The notes under the pieces were generated by a model. It was not told the origin of the DNA, searched no databases, and saw only the letters and a list, made by a program, of their open reading frames with translations. Below, piece after piece: positions 23,569 through 34,535 of a stretch of 64,000 nucleotides of DNA. Position 1 is the first letter of the stretch; each line of letters starts with the position of its first letter. The stretch lies in the NCBI RefSeq assembly GCF_011043625.1, contig NZ_JAAKGT010000002.1, positions 310,001 to 374,000 of the forward strand. The letters are read 5' to 3'. Source of the DNA: Caulobacter sp. 602-2. GTDB taxonomy: Bacteria > Pseudomonadota > Alphaproteobacteria > Caulobacterales > Caulobacteraceae. Both the position numbers and the translations under genes were made by a program.

Positions 23569-25115
23569 CCGACTTCATCTCCAGCCTGCCGCCGGACGCG
23601 CGCCGCCTGGCCCTGGCCGCCATCGTCGTCGGCCTCTACGTGCTGCTGTGCGCCGGGATCGCGCTGAAGGTGGCCTTGCGCAAGCATAAGGCCCGCCGCG
23701 AGGAGGCCGCCCTGGCGTCCGGCGCCGGCGAGCCGGTGCTCGTGGCCTTCGCCAGCCAGACGGGCTTCGCCGAGGAACTGGCCATGGCTACGGCCAAGGC
23801 GTTGCAGGCGGCCAGCCTGCCGGTGCGGCTGCGCGAGCTGGCCGCCGTCGAGCCCCAAGACCTGACCGGCCGCGCCCTCTTCATCGTCAGCACCACCGGC
23901 GAGGGCGACGCGCCCGACAACGCCCGCCGCTTCATCCGCGACGTGATGGCCACCGAGCCCGCCCTGGCCAAGCTGTCCTACGCCGTCCTGGCGCTGGGCG
24001 ACTCGACCTACGCCCAGTACTGCGCCTTCGGCCGCAGCCTCGACGCCTGGCTCGCCCGCAACGGCGGCGCGCGCCTGTTCGACACGGTCGAGGTCGACGA
24101 CGGCGAGGCCGCCGCCCTGCGGCATTGGCAGTCGCAGCTCTCCGTGCTCACGGGCTCGACCGACGCGCCCGACTGGAGCCGTCCGGCCTACGGCCCCTGG
24201 ACCCTGGCCGACCGTCGCCTGCTCAATCCCGGTTCGGCCGGCGAAGGCGCCTTCCACGTGAGGCTCGAACCGCTTGATGGTGGGCTCGACTGGCGGGCCG
24301 GCGACATCGTCGAGATCGGCCCGCGCAACGCCCCCGCCGACGTGGCCGACCTGCTTTCGCGCCTGTCGCTGAGCGCCGACGCCGCCGTGAAGGCCGACGA
24401 GGCCGCCAGCCTGGGCGAGACGCTGTCCTGGCGGCGCCTGCCGCACGAGGACGCGGCCATCAAGGCCCTGGCCGGAACCGCGCCCCAGGCGCTGGTCGAC
24501 GCCCTGCCGGCCCTGCCCCACCGCGAGTATTCGATCGCCTCGCTGCCCGCCGACGGCGGCGTGGAACTGGTCGTGCGCCTGATGCGCCGCGCCGACGGCA
24601 AGCCGGGCCTGGGCTCGGGCTGGCTGATCGAGCATGCAGCCGTCGGCGGCGAGATCGCCGGCCGCGTGCGCTCCAACCGCAGCTTCCACGCGCCGGACGA
24701 CGACCGCCCGATGATCCTGATCGGCGCCGGCACCGGTCTGGCCGGCCTGCGCAGCCACCTGAAGGCTCGCGCCGCCCTCTCCCGCAAGCGCAACTGGCTG
24801 GTGTTCGGCGAGCGCTCCTCGGCCCACGACTTCTTCCATCAGGCCGAGATCGAGGCCTGGGCGGCGTCGGGCGTGCTCGAACGCCTGGACCTGGCCTTCT
24901 CCCGCGACCAGGCCGACAAGGTCTACGTCCAGCACCGCCTGCGGGCGGCCGCCGACGAGGTCCGGGCCTGGGTGGCGCAGGGCGCGGCGATCTATGTCTG
25001 CGGCTCGCTGGAGGGCATGTCGCGCGAGGTGCACGCGGCGCTGGGCGAGATCCTGGGCGGCGAGGCGCTGGAGGACCTGGCGGATCAGGGCCGCTATCGC
25101 CGGGACGTCTACTGA
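23565..25115 (+). CDS. Membrane-anchored flavodoxin/NADPH oxidoreductase (sulfite-reductase-flavoprotein type)
   Basis: A 516-residue diflavin reductase. The ATG at 23565 overlaps the apbE stop (ATGA). One N-terminal membrane helix (about 14-37, IVVGLYVLLCAGIALKVAL) is followed by a flavodoxin domain (FASQTGFAEELA, STTGEGDAPDN, LALGDSTYAQYC). The FAD-binding part has REYSIASLPADG and the NADPH part has IGAGTGLAGLRSHL and YVCGSLEGMSREVH. It resembles CysJ and cytochrome P450 reductase but is tied to the membrane. It would pass NADPH electrons to the PepSY membrane protein and on to the periplasm. That chain is inferred from gene order. Confidence 0.9.
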   Translation: MTDFISSLPPDARRLALAAIVVGLYVLLCAGIALKVALRKHKARREEAALASGAGEPVLVAFASQTGFAEELAMATAKALQAASLPVRLRELAAVEPQDLTGRALFIVSTTGEGDAPDNARRFIRDVMATEPALAKLSYAVLALGDSTYAQYCAFGRSLDAWLARNGGARLFDTVEVDDGEAAALRHWQSQLSVLTGSTDAPDWSRPAYGPWTLADRRLLNPGSAGEGAFHVRLEPLDGGLDWRAGDIVEIGPRNAPADVADLLSRLSLSADAAVKADEAASLGETLSWRRLPHEDAAIKALAGTAPQALVDALPALPHREYSIASLPADGGVELVVRLMRRADGKPGLGSGWLIEHAAVGGEIAGRVRSNRSFHAPDDDRPMILIGAGTGLAGLRSHLKARAALSRKRNWLVFGERSSAHDFFHQAEIEAWAASGVLERLDLAFSRDQADKVYVQHRLRAAADEVRAWVAQGAAIYVCGSLEGMSREVHAALGEILGGEALEDLADQGRYRRDVY

Positions 25116-25119
25116 CGGG

Positions 25120-25656
25120 CTACGGCCTAAGCCGATCACGCTCCTCCGGCGTATTCGCCCCCAGCAACCGCGCCCTGGCCGCCTCCGGGCACGGCAGCAC
25201 CGAAAGTCCCGCCCGCTCGACCAGCCGCCGCAGCGGCCAGCCCGGCAGCGCCCCCTCTGGCAACGCATCCAGAGGCAGCACCATCGGCACCGGCGACACC
25301 TCGAACGTCGCGCCGGCCTCCACGGCCAGCAACGGCGCAAGGTCCTCCACCGCCAGGGTCGGCGCATCGACCGCCAGCACCAGCGCCCGCTCGCAGCCCC
25401 GCGCCGCCAGCGCCGCGGCCCCGGCCAGCACGCCGCCCACAGGCCCCGCGCCCTCCTCGGGATCGGGAACCCAATCAAGCCCGTAGTCGCGCCCCGCAGT
25501 CAGCACCACGCTCGCGCCGGCCGCCCGCGCCAGGGCCACCACGCGGTCGACGGCGCGCACGCCGCCCCAATCCAGCAGGGCCTTGTCCCGCCCCATCCGG
25601 ACCGAGCCGCCGCCGCACAGAATGATGGCTCCAAGGCGAGCGTCACGCGTAATCAT
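25120..25656 (-). CDS. MobA-like molybdenum cofactor guanylyltransferase / NTP transferase
   Basis: A 178-residue cytosolic nucleotidyltransferase. The N-terminal signature [16 protein letters not shown] (about 13-28) is the MobA-type GTP-binding loop, with [15 protein letters not shown] and [14 protein letters not shown] (metal-binding Asp) following in order. MobA converts molybdopterin to its GMP-linked form; close relatives handle CTP or sugar substrates. The gene is convergent with the flavoreductase, with only 4 bp between stops. No other molybdenum genes are nearby, so its pathway link is unproven. Confidence 0.85.
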   Translation of the reverse strand: MITRDARLGAIILCGGGSVRMGRDKALLDWGGVRAVDRVVALARAAGASVVLTAGRDYGLDWVPDPEEGAGPVGGVLAGAAALAARGCERALVLAVDAPTLAVEDLAPLLAVEAGATFEVSPVPMVLPLDALPEGALPGWPLRRLVERAGLSVLPCPEAARARLLGANTPEERDRLRP

Positions 25657-25757
25657 GCCCCCTTCCCTACGCCCGACGCGCAGCCGCGACCAAGGCCCCG
25701 CTTCCCCCTGGCGCGAGAAACGGTCTAGACTCGCCCAAAAGGGACGGACTTCTCAGT

Positions 25758-26825
25758 ATGAACGAACGCACCGAGCGCACGCGGCGGCGCAGCAGCCAGA
25801 GCGCCACCATCCGCGACGTCGCGGCTCGCGCCGGCGTTTCGCCGATGACCGTGTCGCGGGTCATCAACCGCGAAGCCACGGTCAAGGAAGAGACCCGGGC
25901 GCTGGTCGAGCAGGCCATCGCCGAGCTGAACTACGCCCCCAATCCCGCCGCCCGCAGCCTGGCCGGCAGCGCCCCGTTCCGCATCGGCCTGCTCTACGAC
26001 AACCCCTCGACCGGCTATCTGTCGGAGTTCCTGGTCGGGGCGCTGGACGAAAGCAGCCGCACCGGCTCGCAGATCGTCATCGAGAAATGCGCCGAACCGG
26101 AACTGGCCGGCGCCACCCTGGCCCGCCTGCTGAAGACCGGCGTCGACGGCCTGATCCTGCCGCCGCCGCTGTGCGAGTCCCAGACCGTGCTGGCCGAGGT
26201 GAAGGCCGCCGGCGCCGCCGCGGTGGCCGTCGCGCCCGGCATGGCCAGCAGCGACATGGCCACCATCCGCATCGACAACGAAGCCGCCGCCTTCGAGCTC
26301 ACCCAGCACCTGCTGGCGCTCGGCCACAAGCGCTTCGGCTTCATCAAGGGCCACCCCAACCAGACGGTCAGCCAGCAACGGATGGACGGTTTCATGACCG
26401 CCCTGAAGGCGGCCGGGATCCCGCAGGAAGACGTCCGCGTCGAGCAGGGCTACTTCACCTATCGTTCGGGCCTGGAGGCGGCCGAGCGGCTGCTCAACAC
26501 CAAGGAGCGCCCCACCGCCATCTTCGCGGCCAACGACGACATGGCCGCCGCCACCGCCGGCCTGGCCCACCGTCTGGGCCTGGACGTGCCGGGCGACGTC
26601 TCGATCGTCGGCTTCGACGACACCTCGATCGCCGCCAACATCTGGCCGGCCCTGACCACCGTCCACCAGCCCATCGCCGCCATGGCCCGCGCCGCCGTCG
26701 ACCTGGTGCTGGAGGAGATCCGCCGCCACCGCGACGGGACCGGCGAGCCGCGCCAGCTGATGCACCCCCACACGCTGATCGTGCGGGATTCGACGGGGCC
26801 TGCGGCGAATGCGGACAGGGGCTGA
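25758..26825 (+). CDS. LacI family transcriptional regulator
   Basis: A 355-residue repressor. An N-terminal HTH (TIRDVAARAGVSPMTVSRVI, residues 17-36) precedes the sugar-binding core: FRIGLLYDNPSTGYLSEFLVG, GVDGLILPPPL, LGHKRFGFIKGHPNQTVS, AIFAANDDMAAATAG and SIVGFDDTSIAANIWPALTT. It lies directly upstream of the xyl operon and may bind one of the LacI-type palindromes found in the window. The well-studied xylose repressor XylR of C. crescentus is encoded away from the xyl operon, so this protein should not be called XylR without comparison. Confidence 0.92.
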   Translation: MNERTERTRRRSSQSATIRDVAARAGVSPMTVSRVINREATVKEETRALVEQAIAELNYAPNPAARSLAGSAPFRIGLLYDNPSTGYLSEFLVGALDESSRTGSQIVIEKCAEPELAGATLARLLKTGVDGLILPPPLCESQTVLAEVKAAGAAAVAVAPGMASSDMATIRIDNEAAAFELTQHLLALGHKRFGFIKGHPNQTVSQQRMDGFMTALKAAGIPQEDVRVEQGYFTYRSGLEAAERLLNTKERPTAIFAANDDMAAATAGLAHRLGLDVPGDVSIVGFDDTSIAANIWPALTTVHQPIAAMARAAVDLVLEEIRRHRDGTGEPRQLMHPHTLIVRDSTGPAANADRG

Positions 26826-27252
26826 ACAGCCTTCAAGGTCGAAGGCCCGCCCGTGGCTGATCGCTGCGGGGGTCGTCGCGGGCATGTTCGGGCTCTGGGT
26901 CGGCCTGCACCTCGTGGCCGGCCCCGTGGGTCTCGTCCTGTTCCCGGAAACGCCCGCGCCGGCGACCGAACTGTTCGCCGGACTGCCTGAAGACTACGAC
27001 GCGGGCCAGAAACTGCTCACCACCCGCCTGGACAAGCGCTTTCCCCCGGGCGGGCCGGCGCATGACCTGGAGCGATATCTCCTGGCCCAGGGCCTGCACC
27101 CCAGCCCGGCGGCCGTAGCGGGCGAACAGAACGTCACGGCCATCTGGGGACGATCGGTCTGCGGCCAGCGGCTGGATATCTCGTGGAAGGCCGATGAGCA
27201 GGCGCGGCTGGTCAGCCATCGGGTCGTCTACTGGAACTCCGGCTGCCTCTGA
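26809..27252 (+). CDS. Hypothetical single-pass membrane protein
   Basis: A 147-residue protein of unknown function. One membrane helix (about 16-38, WLIAAGVVAGMFGLWVGLHL) is followed by a periplasmic domain of about 100 residues. Two cysteines, in SVCGQRL and the terminal SGCL, could form a disulfide. It overlaps the end of the LacI gene by 17 bp, suggesting co-transcription. I do not recognise a family. Coding is supported by the intact frame, the ordered helix plus soluble domain and the absence of a better frame. Confidence 0.65.
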   Translation: MRTGAEQPSRSKARPWLIAAGVVAGMFGLWVGLHLVAGPVGLVLFPETPAPATELFAGLPEDYDAGQKLLTTRLDKRFPPGGPAHDLERYLLAQGLHPSPAAVAGEQNVTAIWGRSVCGQRLDISWKADEQARLVSHRVVYWNSGCL

Positions 27253-27305
27253 CGCCGCGCCCGACCCGCTCCGCCGCCCAGCCCTTCTGTCGACAACCTC
27301 AGAAC

Positions 27306-27320
27306 AGTTGTCAGACAACT
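27306..27320 (+). promoter_or_regulatory. Second palindrome in the xylX promoter
   Basis: AGTTGTC-A-GACAACT is a perfect 7-bp inverted repeat around one base, 18 bp upstream of the xylose operator and just before the -35. GTTGTCA also occurs as a half-site in the operator at 57640. It could be an activator or second repressor site. Confidence 0.5.
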
Positions 27321-27323
27321 CCC

Positions 27324-27353
27324 TTGCGCGCCTCCACATGTTAGCGCTAACAA
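27324..27353 (+). promoter_or_regulatory. xylX promoter with XylR-type operator
   Basis: TTGCGCG (27324-27330) and GCTAACAA (27346-27353), 15 bp apart, fit the Caulobacter housekeeping promoter (TTGaCgS, GCTANAWC). The perfect palindrome TGTTAGCGCTAACA (27339-27352) covers the -10 and corresponds to the operator core of the C. crescentus xylose promoter. The start codon is 67 bp downstream of the operator. Confidence 0.88.
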
Positions 27354-27419
27354 GTCTGAGAGTTACGAAGCGTGGCGGGCGTTCGCAAAGATCCGCCCGC
27401 GCCAGAGGGAGAAAACGCG

Positions 27420-28574
27420 GTGGGCGTGACGAAATACCTTCCCGAGGACTGGCGGGAAGCGACCCTTCTGGGCCGCATCGATTTCGGCCAGGGCCCGACC
27501 CCCGTCCTGATCCGCGGCGGCCACGTCGAGGACGTCAGCAAGATCGCCCCCACGCTCGCCGACCTGATGAACGCCTACGCGCCGGGCGACGCGATCCCGC
27601 GCGGCGTCGACAAGGGTCCGCTGGAAAAGCTCGACCTGCGTCCGGTGTGGGACGACCCGCAGGGCAACGCGCCGGCCAAGCTTCTGGCCCCCGTCGACCT
27701 GCAGGTGCTCAAGGCCGCCGGCGTCACCTTCGCCGTCTCGACCCTGGAGCGGGTGATCGAGGAGCGCGCCCGCGGCGACGCCGCCAAGGCCCTGGAGATC
27801 CGCCAGCAGCTTTCGGAGCGCATGGGCGGCGACCTCAAGAGCGTCGAGCCCGGCTCGGAAGGCGCCGCGCGCCTGAAGGAGGCCCTGGTCGCCGACGGCC
27901 TGTGGTCGCAGTACCTGGAAGTGGCCATCGGCCCCGACGCCGAAATCTTCACCAAGGGCCCGACGCTGTCGTCGATGGGCTGGGGCGACCAGATCGGCGT
28001 CCGCTCCGACAGCCACTGGAACAATCCCGAACCGGAAGTCGTGCTGCTGGTCGACGGCCAGGGCGAGATCCGCGGCGCCTCGCTGGGCAACGACGTCAAC
28101 CTGCGCGACTTCGAAGGCCGCTCGGCCCTGCTGCTCAGCAAGGCCAAGGACAACAACGCCTCCTGCTCGATCGGTCCGTTCTTCCGCCTGTTCGACGCCT
28201 CGTTCAGCCTGGACGACGTGCGCAACGCCGAGGTCGAACTGAAGATCACCGGCCGCGACGACTTCGTGCTCGACGGCAAGTCGAACATGAGCCTGATCAG
28301 CCGCGACCCGGCCGTGCTGGCCGGCCAGGCCCACGGCAAGCAGCACCAGTATCCGGACGGCTTCGTGCTGTTCCTGGGCACCATGTTCGCGCCCATCCAG
28401 GACCGCGACGCCCCCGGCCAGGGCTTTACCCACAAGGTCGGCGACCGCGTCCGCGTCTCGACCCCCAAGCTGGGCGTGCTCGAGAACGAGGTGACCACCT
28501 GCGACCAGGCCAAGCCCTGGACCTTCGGCATCTCCGCCCTGATCCGCAACCTGGCCGGCCGCGGCCTGCTGTGA
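27420..28574 (+). CDS. xylX: 2-keto-3-deoxy-D-xylonate dehydratase XylX
   Basis: A 384-residue cytosolic enzyme of the fumarylacetoacetate hydrolase fold. It dehydrates 2-keto-3-deoxy-D-xylonate to alpha-ketoglutarate semialdehyde. The GTG at 27420 is chosen because AGAGGGAG stands 8 bp upstream and the protein then begins MGVTKYLPEDWREATLLGR, as in C. crescentus XylX; a GTG at 27372 lacks this. Metal-binding acidic residues are seen in NNPEPEVVLLVDG (Glu204, Glu206) and SLGNDVNLRDFEGR (Asp225). It is first in the xyl operon under the promoter at 27324. The gene after it is xylB, 30 bp on; xylA, expected between them, is absent. Confidence 0.95.
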   Translation: MGVTKYLPEDWREATLLGRIDFGQGPTPVLIRGGHVEDVSKIAPTLADLMNAYAPGDAIPRGVDKGPLEKLDLRPVWDDPQGNAPAKLLAPVDLQVLKAAGVTFAVSTLERVIEERARGDAAKALEIRQQLSERMGGDLKSVEPGSEGAARLKEALVADGLWSQYLEVAIGPDAEIFTKGPTLSSMGWGDQIGVRSDSHWNNPEPEVVLLVDGQGEIRGASLGNDVNLRDFEGRSALLLSKAKDNNASCSIGPFFRLFDASFSLDDVRNAEVELKITGRDDFVLDGKSNMSLISRDPAVLAGQAHGKQHQYPDGFVLFLGTMFAPIQDRDAPGQGFTHKVGDRVRVSTPKLGVLENEVTTCDQAKPWTFGISALIRNLAGRGLL

Positions 28575-28604
28575 CCCTCGTTTCCTCTTTCCAGGCTTAA
28601 GCGC

Positions 28605-29351
28605 ATGTCCTCCGCCATCTATCCCAGCCTCCAGGGCAAGCGCGTCGTCATCACCGGCGGCGGCTCCGGCATCGGCGCGGGCATCACCACCGCCTTCGCC
28701 CGCCAAGGCGCCGAAGTGATCTTCGTCGACATCGCCGCCGAGGACTCGGAGGCCCTGGTCGCCGACCTGGCCGACGCCCCGATCAAGCCGGTGTTCAAGC
28801 AGGTCGACCTGACCGACCTCGAAGCCGTGAAGGCCTTCTTCGCCGAGACCGGCGCCATCGACGTGCTGGTCAACAACGCCGGCAACGACGACCGTCACAG
28901 CCTGGCCGACGTGACCCCGGCCTACTGGGACAACCGCATGAACGTGAACCTGCGTCACATGCTGTTCTGCGCCCAGGCCGCGGCCCCGGGCATGAAAGAG
29001 CGCGGCGGCGGCGCGATCATCAATTTCGGCTCGATCAGCTGGCACCTGGGCCTGGAGGACCTCGTACTCTACGAAACCGCCAAGGCCGGCATCGAGGGCA
29101 TGACCCGCGCCCTGGCTCGCGAGCTTGGTCCCGACGACATCCGCGTCACCTGCGTGGTGCCGGGCAACGTCAAGACCAAGCGCCAGGAGAAGTGGTACAC
29201 CCCCGAAGGCGAGGCCGAGATCGTCAAGGCCCAGGCCGTGAAGGGCCGCATCCTGCCGGCCAACGTGGCCTCGCTGGTGCTGTTCCTGGCTTCGGACGAC
29301 GGCAGCCTGTGCACCGGCCACGAATACTGGATCGACGCCGGCTGGCGATAA
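28605..29351 (+). CDS. xylB: D-xylose dehydrogenase XylB (short-chain dehydrogenase)
   Basis: A 248-residue NAD-dependent SDR oxidising D-xylose to xylonolactone, the first step of the pathway. It shows TGGGSGIG (residues 17-24), acidic Asp42 after the second strand (favouring NAD), NNAG at 90-93, FGSISW and the catalytic YETAK (Tyr156, Lys160). The ending CTGHEYWIDAGWR is as in Caulobacter xylose dehydrogenase. It begins 30 bp after xylX, directly where C. crescentus has xylA. A family B repeat follows before xylC. Confidence 0.95.
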   Translation: MSSAIYPSLQGKRVVITGGGSGIGAGITTAFARQGAEVIFVDIAAEDSEALVADLADAPIKPVFKQVDLTDLEAVKAFFAETGAIDVLVNNAGNDDRHSLADVTPAYWDNRMNVNLRHMLFCAQAAAPGMKERGGGAIINFGSISWHLGLEDLVLYETAKAGIEGMTRALARELGPDDIRVTCVVPGNVKTKRQEKWYTPEGEAEIVKAQAVKGRILPANVASLVLFLASDDGSLCTGHEYWIDAGWR

Positions 29352-29365
29352 GATAGGTCGGCGAC

Positions 29366-29467
29366 GGCCCCCTCCGGCCCTCCGGGCCACCTCCCCCAGA
29401 GGGGGAGGATCTGCGGCCTTCGATGCTCCCCCTTTGGGGGAGCTGTCGCGGAGCGACTGAGGGGGCC
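29366..29467. repeat. Intergenic repeat family B, copy 4 (inside the xyl operon)
   Basis: Contains CCTCCGGCCCTCCGGGCCACC, CTCCCCCAGAGGGGGAGGAT and GAGCTGTCGCGGAGCGACTGA as successive hairpins. It separates xylB from xylC, which still has a strong GGAGGAG ribosome binding site. Such hairpins could set relative mRNA levels within the operon. Confidence 0.85.
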
Positions 29468-29478
29468 CAGCGCCGTAG

Positions 29479-32131
<2,653 letters not shown>

Positions 32132-32150
32132 CCAACAAGCAAAATGGCGC

Positions 32151-32252
32151 GTCATCCCGGAAAGTCCGCAGCGCTTATCCGGGACCCAGGGGCCGGCGCA
32201 CTGCGGCTTCCCCCTGGGTCCCGGCTCTCCGCTTCGCTGCGGCCGGGATGAC
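32151..32252. repeat. Intergenic palindromic repeat family A, copy 3
   Basis: Starts GTCATCCCGGAAAGTCCGCA and ends GGCCGGGATGAC. It has the inner GGGACCCAGGGG / CCCCTGGGTCCC stem shared with the copy at 14674 in reverse order. It lies between xylD and the GH39 gene. Confidence 0.88.
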
Positions 32253-32286
32253 GAACTGAATTGGTCAAGAAGGAAGGGAGACGCCC

Positions 32287-33852
32287 ATGTTCTCGCGCCG
32301 CCGCCTGATGGCGACCATCGCCGGCCTGACAGCGCTGCCTGCCCTGCCCGCCTTCGCCGCCGACAAGCGGGTCATCGCCCTGGACGCCGCCAAGGCGACC
32401 ACGCCGGTCGACCGCTTCTTCGACCTGTCGATCGGCTCGGACTATCCCGGCACGCTGCTGCGCGAGGACAGCCTGGCGCAGCTGAAGACGGCCTCGGACG
32501 AGCTGAAGTTCCGCTACATCCGCTTCCACGCCATCTTCCACGACGTGCTCGGCACGGTGAAGAAAGGCGCGGACGGCAGGATCACGTACGACTGGACCAA
32601 GATCGACCAGCTCTACGACCGCCTGCTGGCCATGGGGCTGAAGCCGTTCATCGAGCTGGGCTTCACGCCGGAAGCCATGAAGACCTCGGACCTGACGATC
32701 TTCTGGTGGAAGGGCAACACCTCGCACCCGCAGTTCGCCCCCTGGGCGCACCTGATCGACGCCTTCGTGACGCACCTGCGCAAGCGCTATGGCGAGGCCG
32801 AGGTGCGCACCTGGTTCTTCGAGGTGTGGAACGAGCCAAATCTCGACGGCTTCTGGGAGAAGGCGGATCAAAAGGTCTATTTCGACCTCTACGCCCTGAC
32901 GGCGAAAACCATCAAGGCGATCGACCCGACCTTGCGGGTGGGCGGCCCGTCGACGGCCGGCGCGGCTTGGGTTCCGGAGTTCCTGGCCTACTGCAAGGCC
33001 AATGGCGCGGCGGTCGACTTCGTCACCACTCACACCTACGGCGTCGAGGGCGGCTTCCTCGACGAGAACGGCAAGGACGACACCAAGCTGTCGGCCAATC
33101 CCGACGCCATCATCGGCGACGTGCGCAAGGTGCGCGCCGAGATCGAGGCCTCGGCCTATCCCGGCCTGCCGCTCTACTTCACCGAATGGAGCACCAGCTA
33201 CACACCGCGCGACCCGGTGCACGACAGCTATCACAGCGCCGCCTACATCCTGGCCAAGCTGAAGGGCGTCAAAGGCATCGTCCAGGGCATGAGCTACTGG
33301 ACCTATAGCGACCTGTTCGAAGAGCCCGGCCCGCCAACCGCGCCGTTCCAGGGGGGCTTTGGCCTGATGAACCCGGAGGGGATCCGCAAGCCCTCGTGGT
33401 TCGCCTACAAGTACCTGGCGGCCCTGCGCGGCAAGGAAGTTCCGTCCACGGACGATAGCGTCCTGGCCTCGGTGGATGGCGGCAAGATCGCCGCCCTGGT
33501 CTGGGACTTCAGCCAGCCGGTGCAGCCGACCAGCAACCGCTCGTTCTACACCAAGGTGCAGCCGACGACGGACGCCCCGGGCGCGGCGCTCAGCGTCGCC
33601 GGCCTCAAGCCCGGCCGCTATCGCCTGAAGGCCCAGCGCACCGGCTTCCGCGCCAACGACGCCTACACGGCCTATGTCGAGCTGGGCATGCCCAAGAGCC
33701 TGACGGCCGACCAGATCTGCGCGCTGCAGGCCCTGACCGCCGACAAGCCGGAGATCGACCGCACCATCACCGTCGGCAAGGACGGCTTGGCCAAGATCGA
33801 CTTCGCGATGCGCCGGAACGACCTGGTGCTGGTGACCCTGGAACGGGCTTAG
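32287..33852 (+). CDS. xynB: GH39 beta-xylosidase
   Basis: A 521-residue exported retaining beta-xylosidase releasing xylose from xylo-oligosaccharides. An Arg-rich Tat-like signal (FSRRRLMATIAGL) ends near PAFA, residue 24. The catalytic acid/base is Glu183 in WFFEVWNEPNLDG and the nucleophile is Glu300 in LYFTEWSTSY. The (alpha/beta)8 domain is followed by a C-terminal beta-sandwich from about residue 400. GAAGGGAG precedes the ATG. It lies 155 bp after xylD on the same strand, with a family A repeat between, so it may be the end of the xyl transcript or have its own promoter. Confidence 0.94.
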   Translation: MFSRRRLMATIAGLTALPALPAFAADKRVIALDAAKATTPVDRFFDLSIGSDYPGTLLREDSLAQLKTASDELKFRYIRFHAIFHDVLGTVKKGADGRITYDWTKIDQLYDRLLAMGLKPFIELGFTPEAMKTSDLTIFWWKGNTSHPQFAPWAHLIDAFVTHLRKRYGEAEVRTWFFEVWNEPNLDGFWEKADQKVYFDLYALTAKTIKAIDPTLRVGGPSTAGAAWVPEFLAYCKANGAAVDFVTTHTYGVEGGFLDENGKDDTKLSANPDAIIGDVRKVRAEIEASAYPGLPLYFTEWSTSYTPRDPVHDSYHSAAYILAKLKGVKGIVQGMSYWTYSDLFEEPGPPTAPFQGGFGLMNPEGIRKPSWFAYKYLAALRGKEVPSTDDSVLASVDGGKIAALVWDFSQPVQPTSNRSFYTKVQPTTDAPGAALSVAGLKPGRYRLKAQRTGFRANDAYTAYVELGMPKSLTADQICALQALTADKPEIDRTITVGKDGLAKIDFAMRRNDLVLVTLERA

Positions 33853-33864
33853 CGCAGACTGGAA

Positions 33865-33967
33865 GATGCTCTCCCTTTGGGGGAGCTGTCGGCGAAGCCG
33901 ACTGAGGGGGCCGGCGCAACGCTTCCCCCTCCGGCCCTCCGGGCCACCTCCCCCTTGAGGGGGAGGA
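33865..33967. repeat. Intergenic repeat family B, copy 5
   Basis: Contains TTTGGGGGAGCTGTCGGCGAA, then GCCGACTGAGGGGGCC and the ending CCTCCCCCTTGAGGGGGAGG. It fills the gap between the GH39 stop and the convergent membrane-protein stop at 33969. Confidence 0.87.
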
Positions 33968-33968
33968 T

Positions 33969-34535
33969 TTATCGCGCGATCCGCGCCGCGCGCCGCCGCC
34001 CCAAGGCCGCGCCCGCCAGGGCGCCGACATAGCCTAGGCCAACCATGACGCCCCAGATGACCAGCATCTGCAGGGTCGGCACGCGCAGCCCCGCCCCCGT
34101 GATCGCCAGCAGGGCGTTGCCGATCAGCGAGGGCCCCAGGCCCACGATCAGAGCCGTCGCCAACCGGCGTCGGGGCCAGTTCAGGGCGATGGCGAAACCG
34201 GCCAGCACAAGCGCGACGACGATGAGCGGCATGACCATCCGGGCCGCTTCCCCCCGCGAGAGCAGGCCCGAGAGGACGGCGCCGAAGTAGCAGAGCGGCG
34301 CCAGGGCTCCGACGAACACCACGCCCGTCCCCAGCGCCGCCGCGTAGGTCGCCTCCCCCGCCGCCCGCCAGCGCGCGGCCGCGACGAGGCATCCCAGCGA
34401 CCAGGACAGCCGGCCCTTTTCGAGCGCCTTGAACTCGGCGTGCATGGCGTCAGCCCACTCGCCCCGAACAGCCGGCGGATTGCTGACCGCCAAGCTCATG
34501 ATCCGATCGGCGAGATCTCTGCGGTTTCCGGTCAT
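33969..34535 (-). CDS. Hypothetical multi-pass membrane protein paired with PadR
   Basis: A 188-residue protein starting MTGNRRDLADRIMSLAV, with a soluble N-terminal part that includes GEWADAMHAEFKALE. Five or so membrane helices follow: TGVVFVGALAPLCYFGAVL, MVMPLIVVALVLAGFAIAL, ALIVGLGPSLIGNALLAI, LQMLVIWGVMVGLGYVGAL. The ATG at 34535 overlaps the PadR stop (ATGA) and is preceded by GGGGAG. PadR-membrane protein pairs of this type are common, and the regulator normally represses the pair. No transport or enzymatic motif was recognised. Confidence 0.8.
   Translation of the reverse strand: MTGNRRDLADRIMSLAVSNPPAVRGEWADAMHAEFKALEKGRLSWSLGCLVAAARWRAAGEATYAAALGTGVVFVGALAPLCYFGAVLSGLLSRGEAARMVMPLIVVALVLAGFAIALNWPRRRLATALIVGLGPSLIGNALLAITGAGLRVPTLQMLVIWGVMVGLGYVGALAGAALGRRRAARIAR

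Noticed and set aside
25758..26825. Naming the LacI gene xylR
   Set aside because: It is next to the xyl operon, but the known xylose repressor gene of C. crescentus lies elsewhere. Adjacency alone does not prove the match.
27372..27419. Longer xylX start at GTG 27372
   Set aside because: It has no ribosome binding site and would use the mRNA leader just downstream of the operator. GTG 27420 has AGAGGGAG and matches the known N-terminus.
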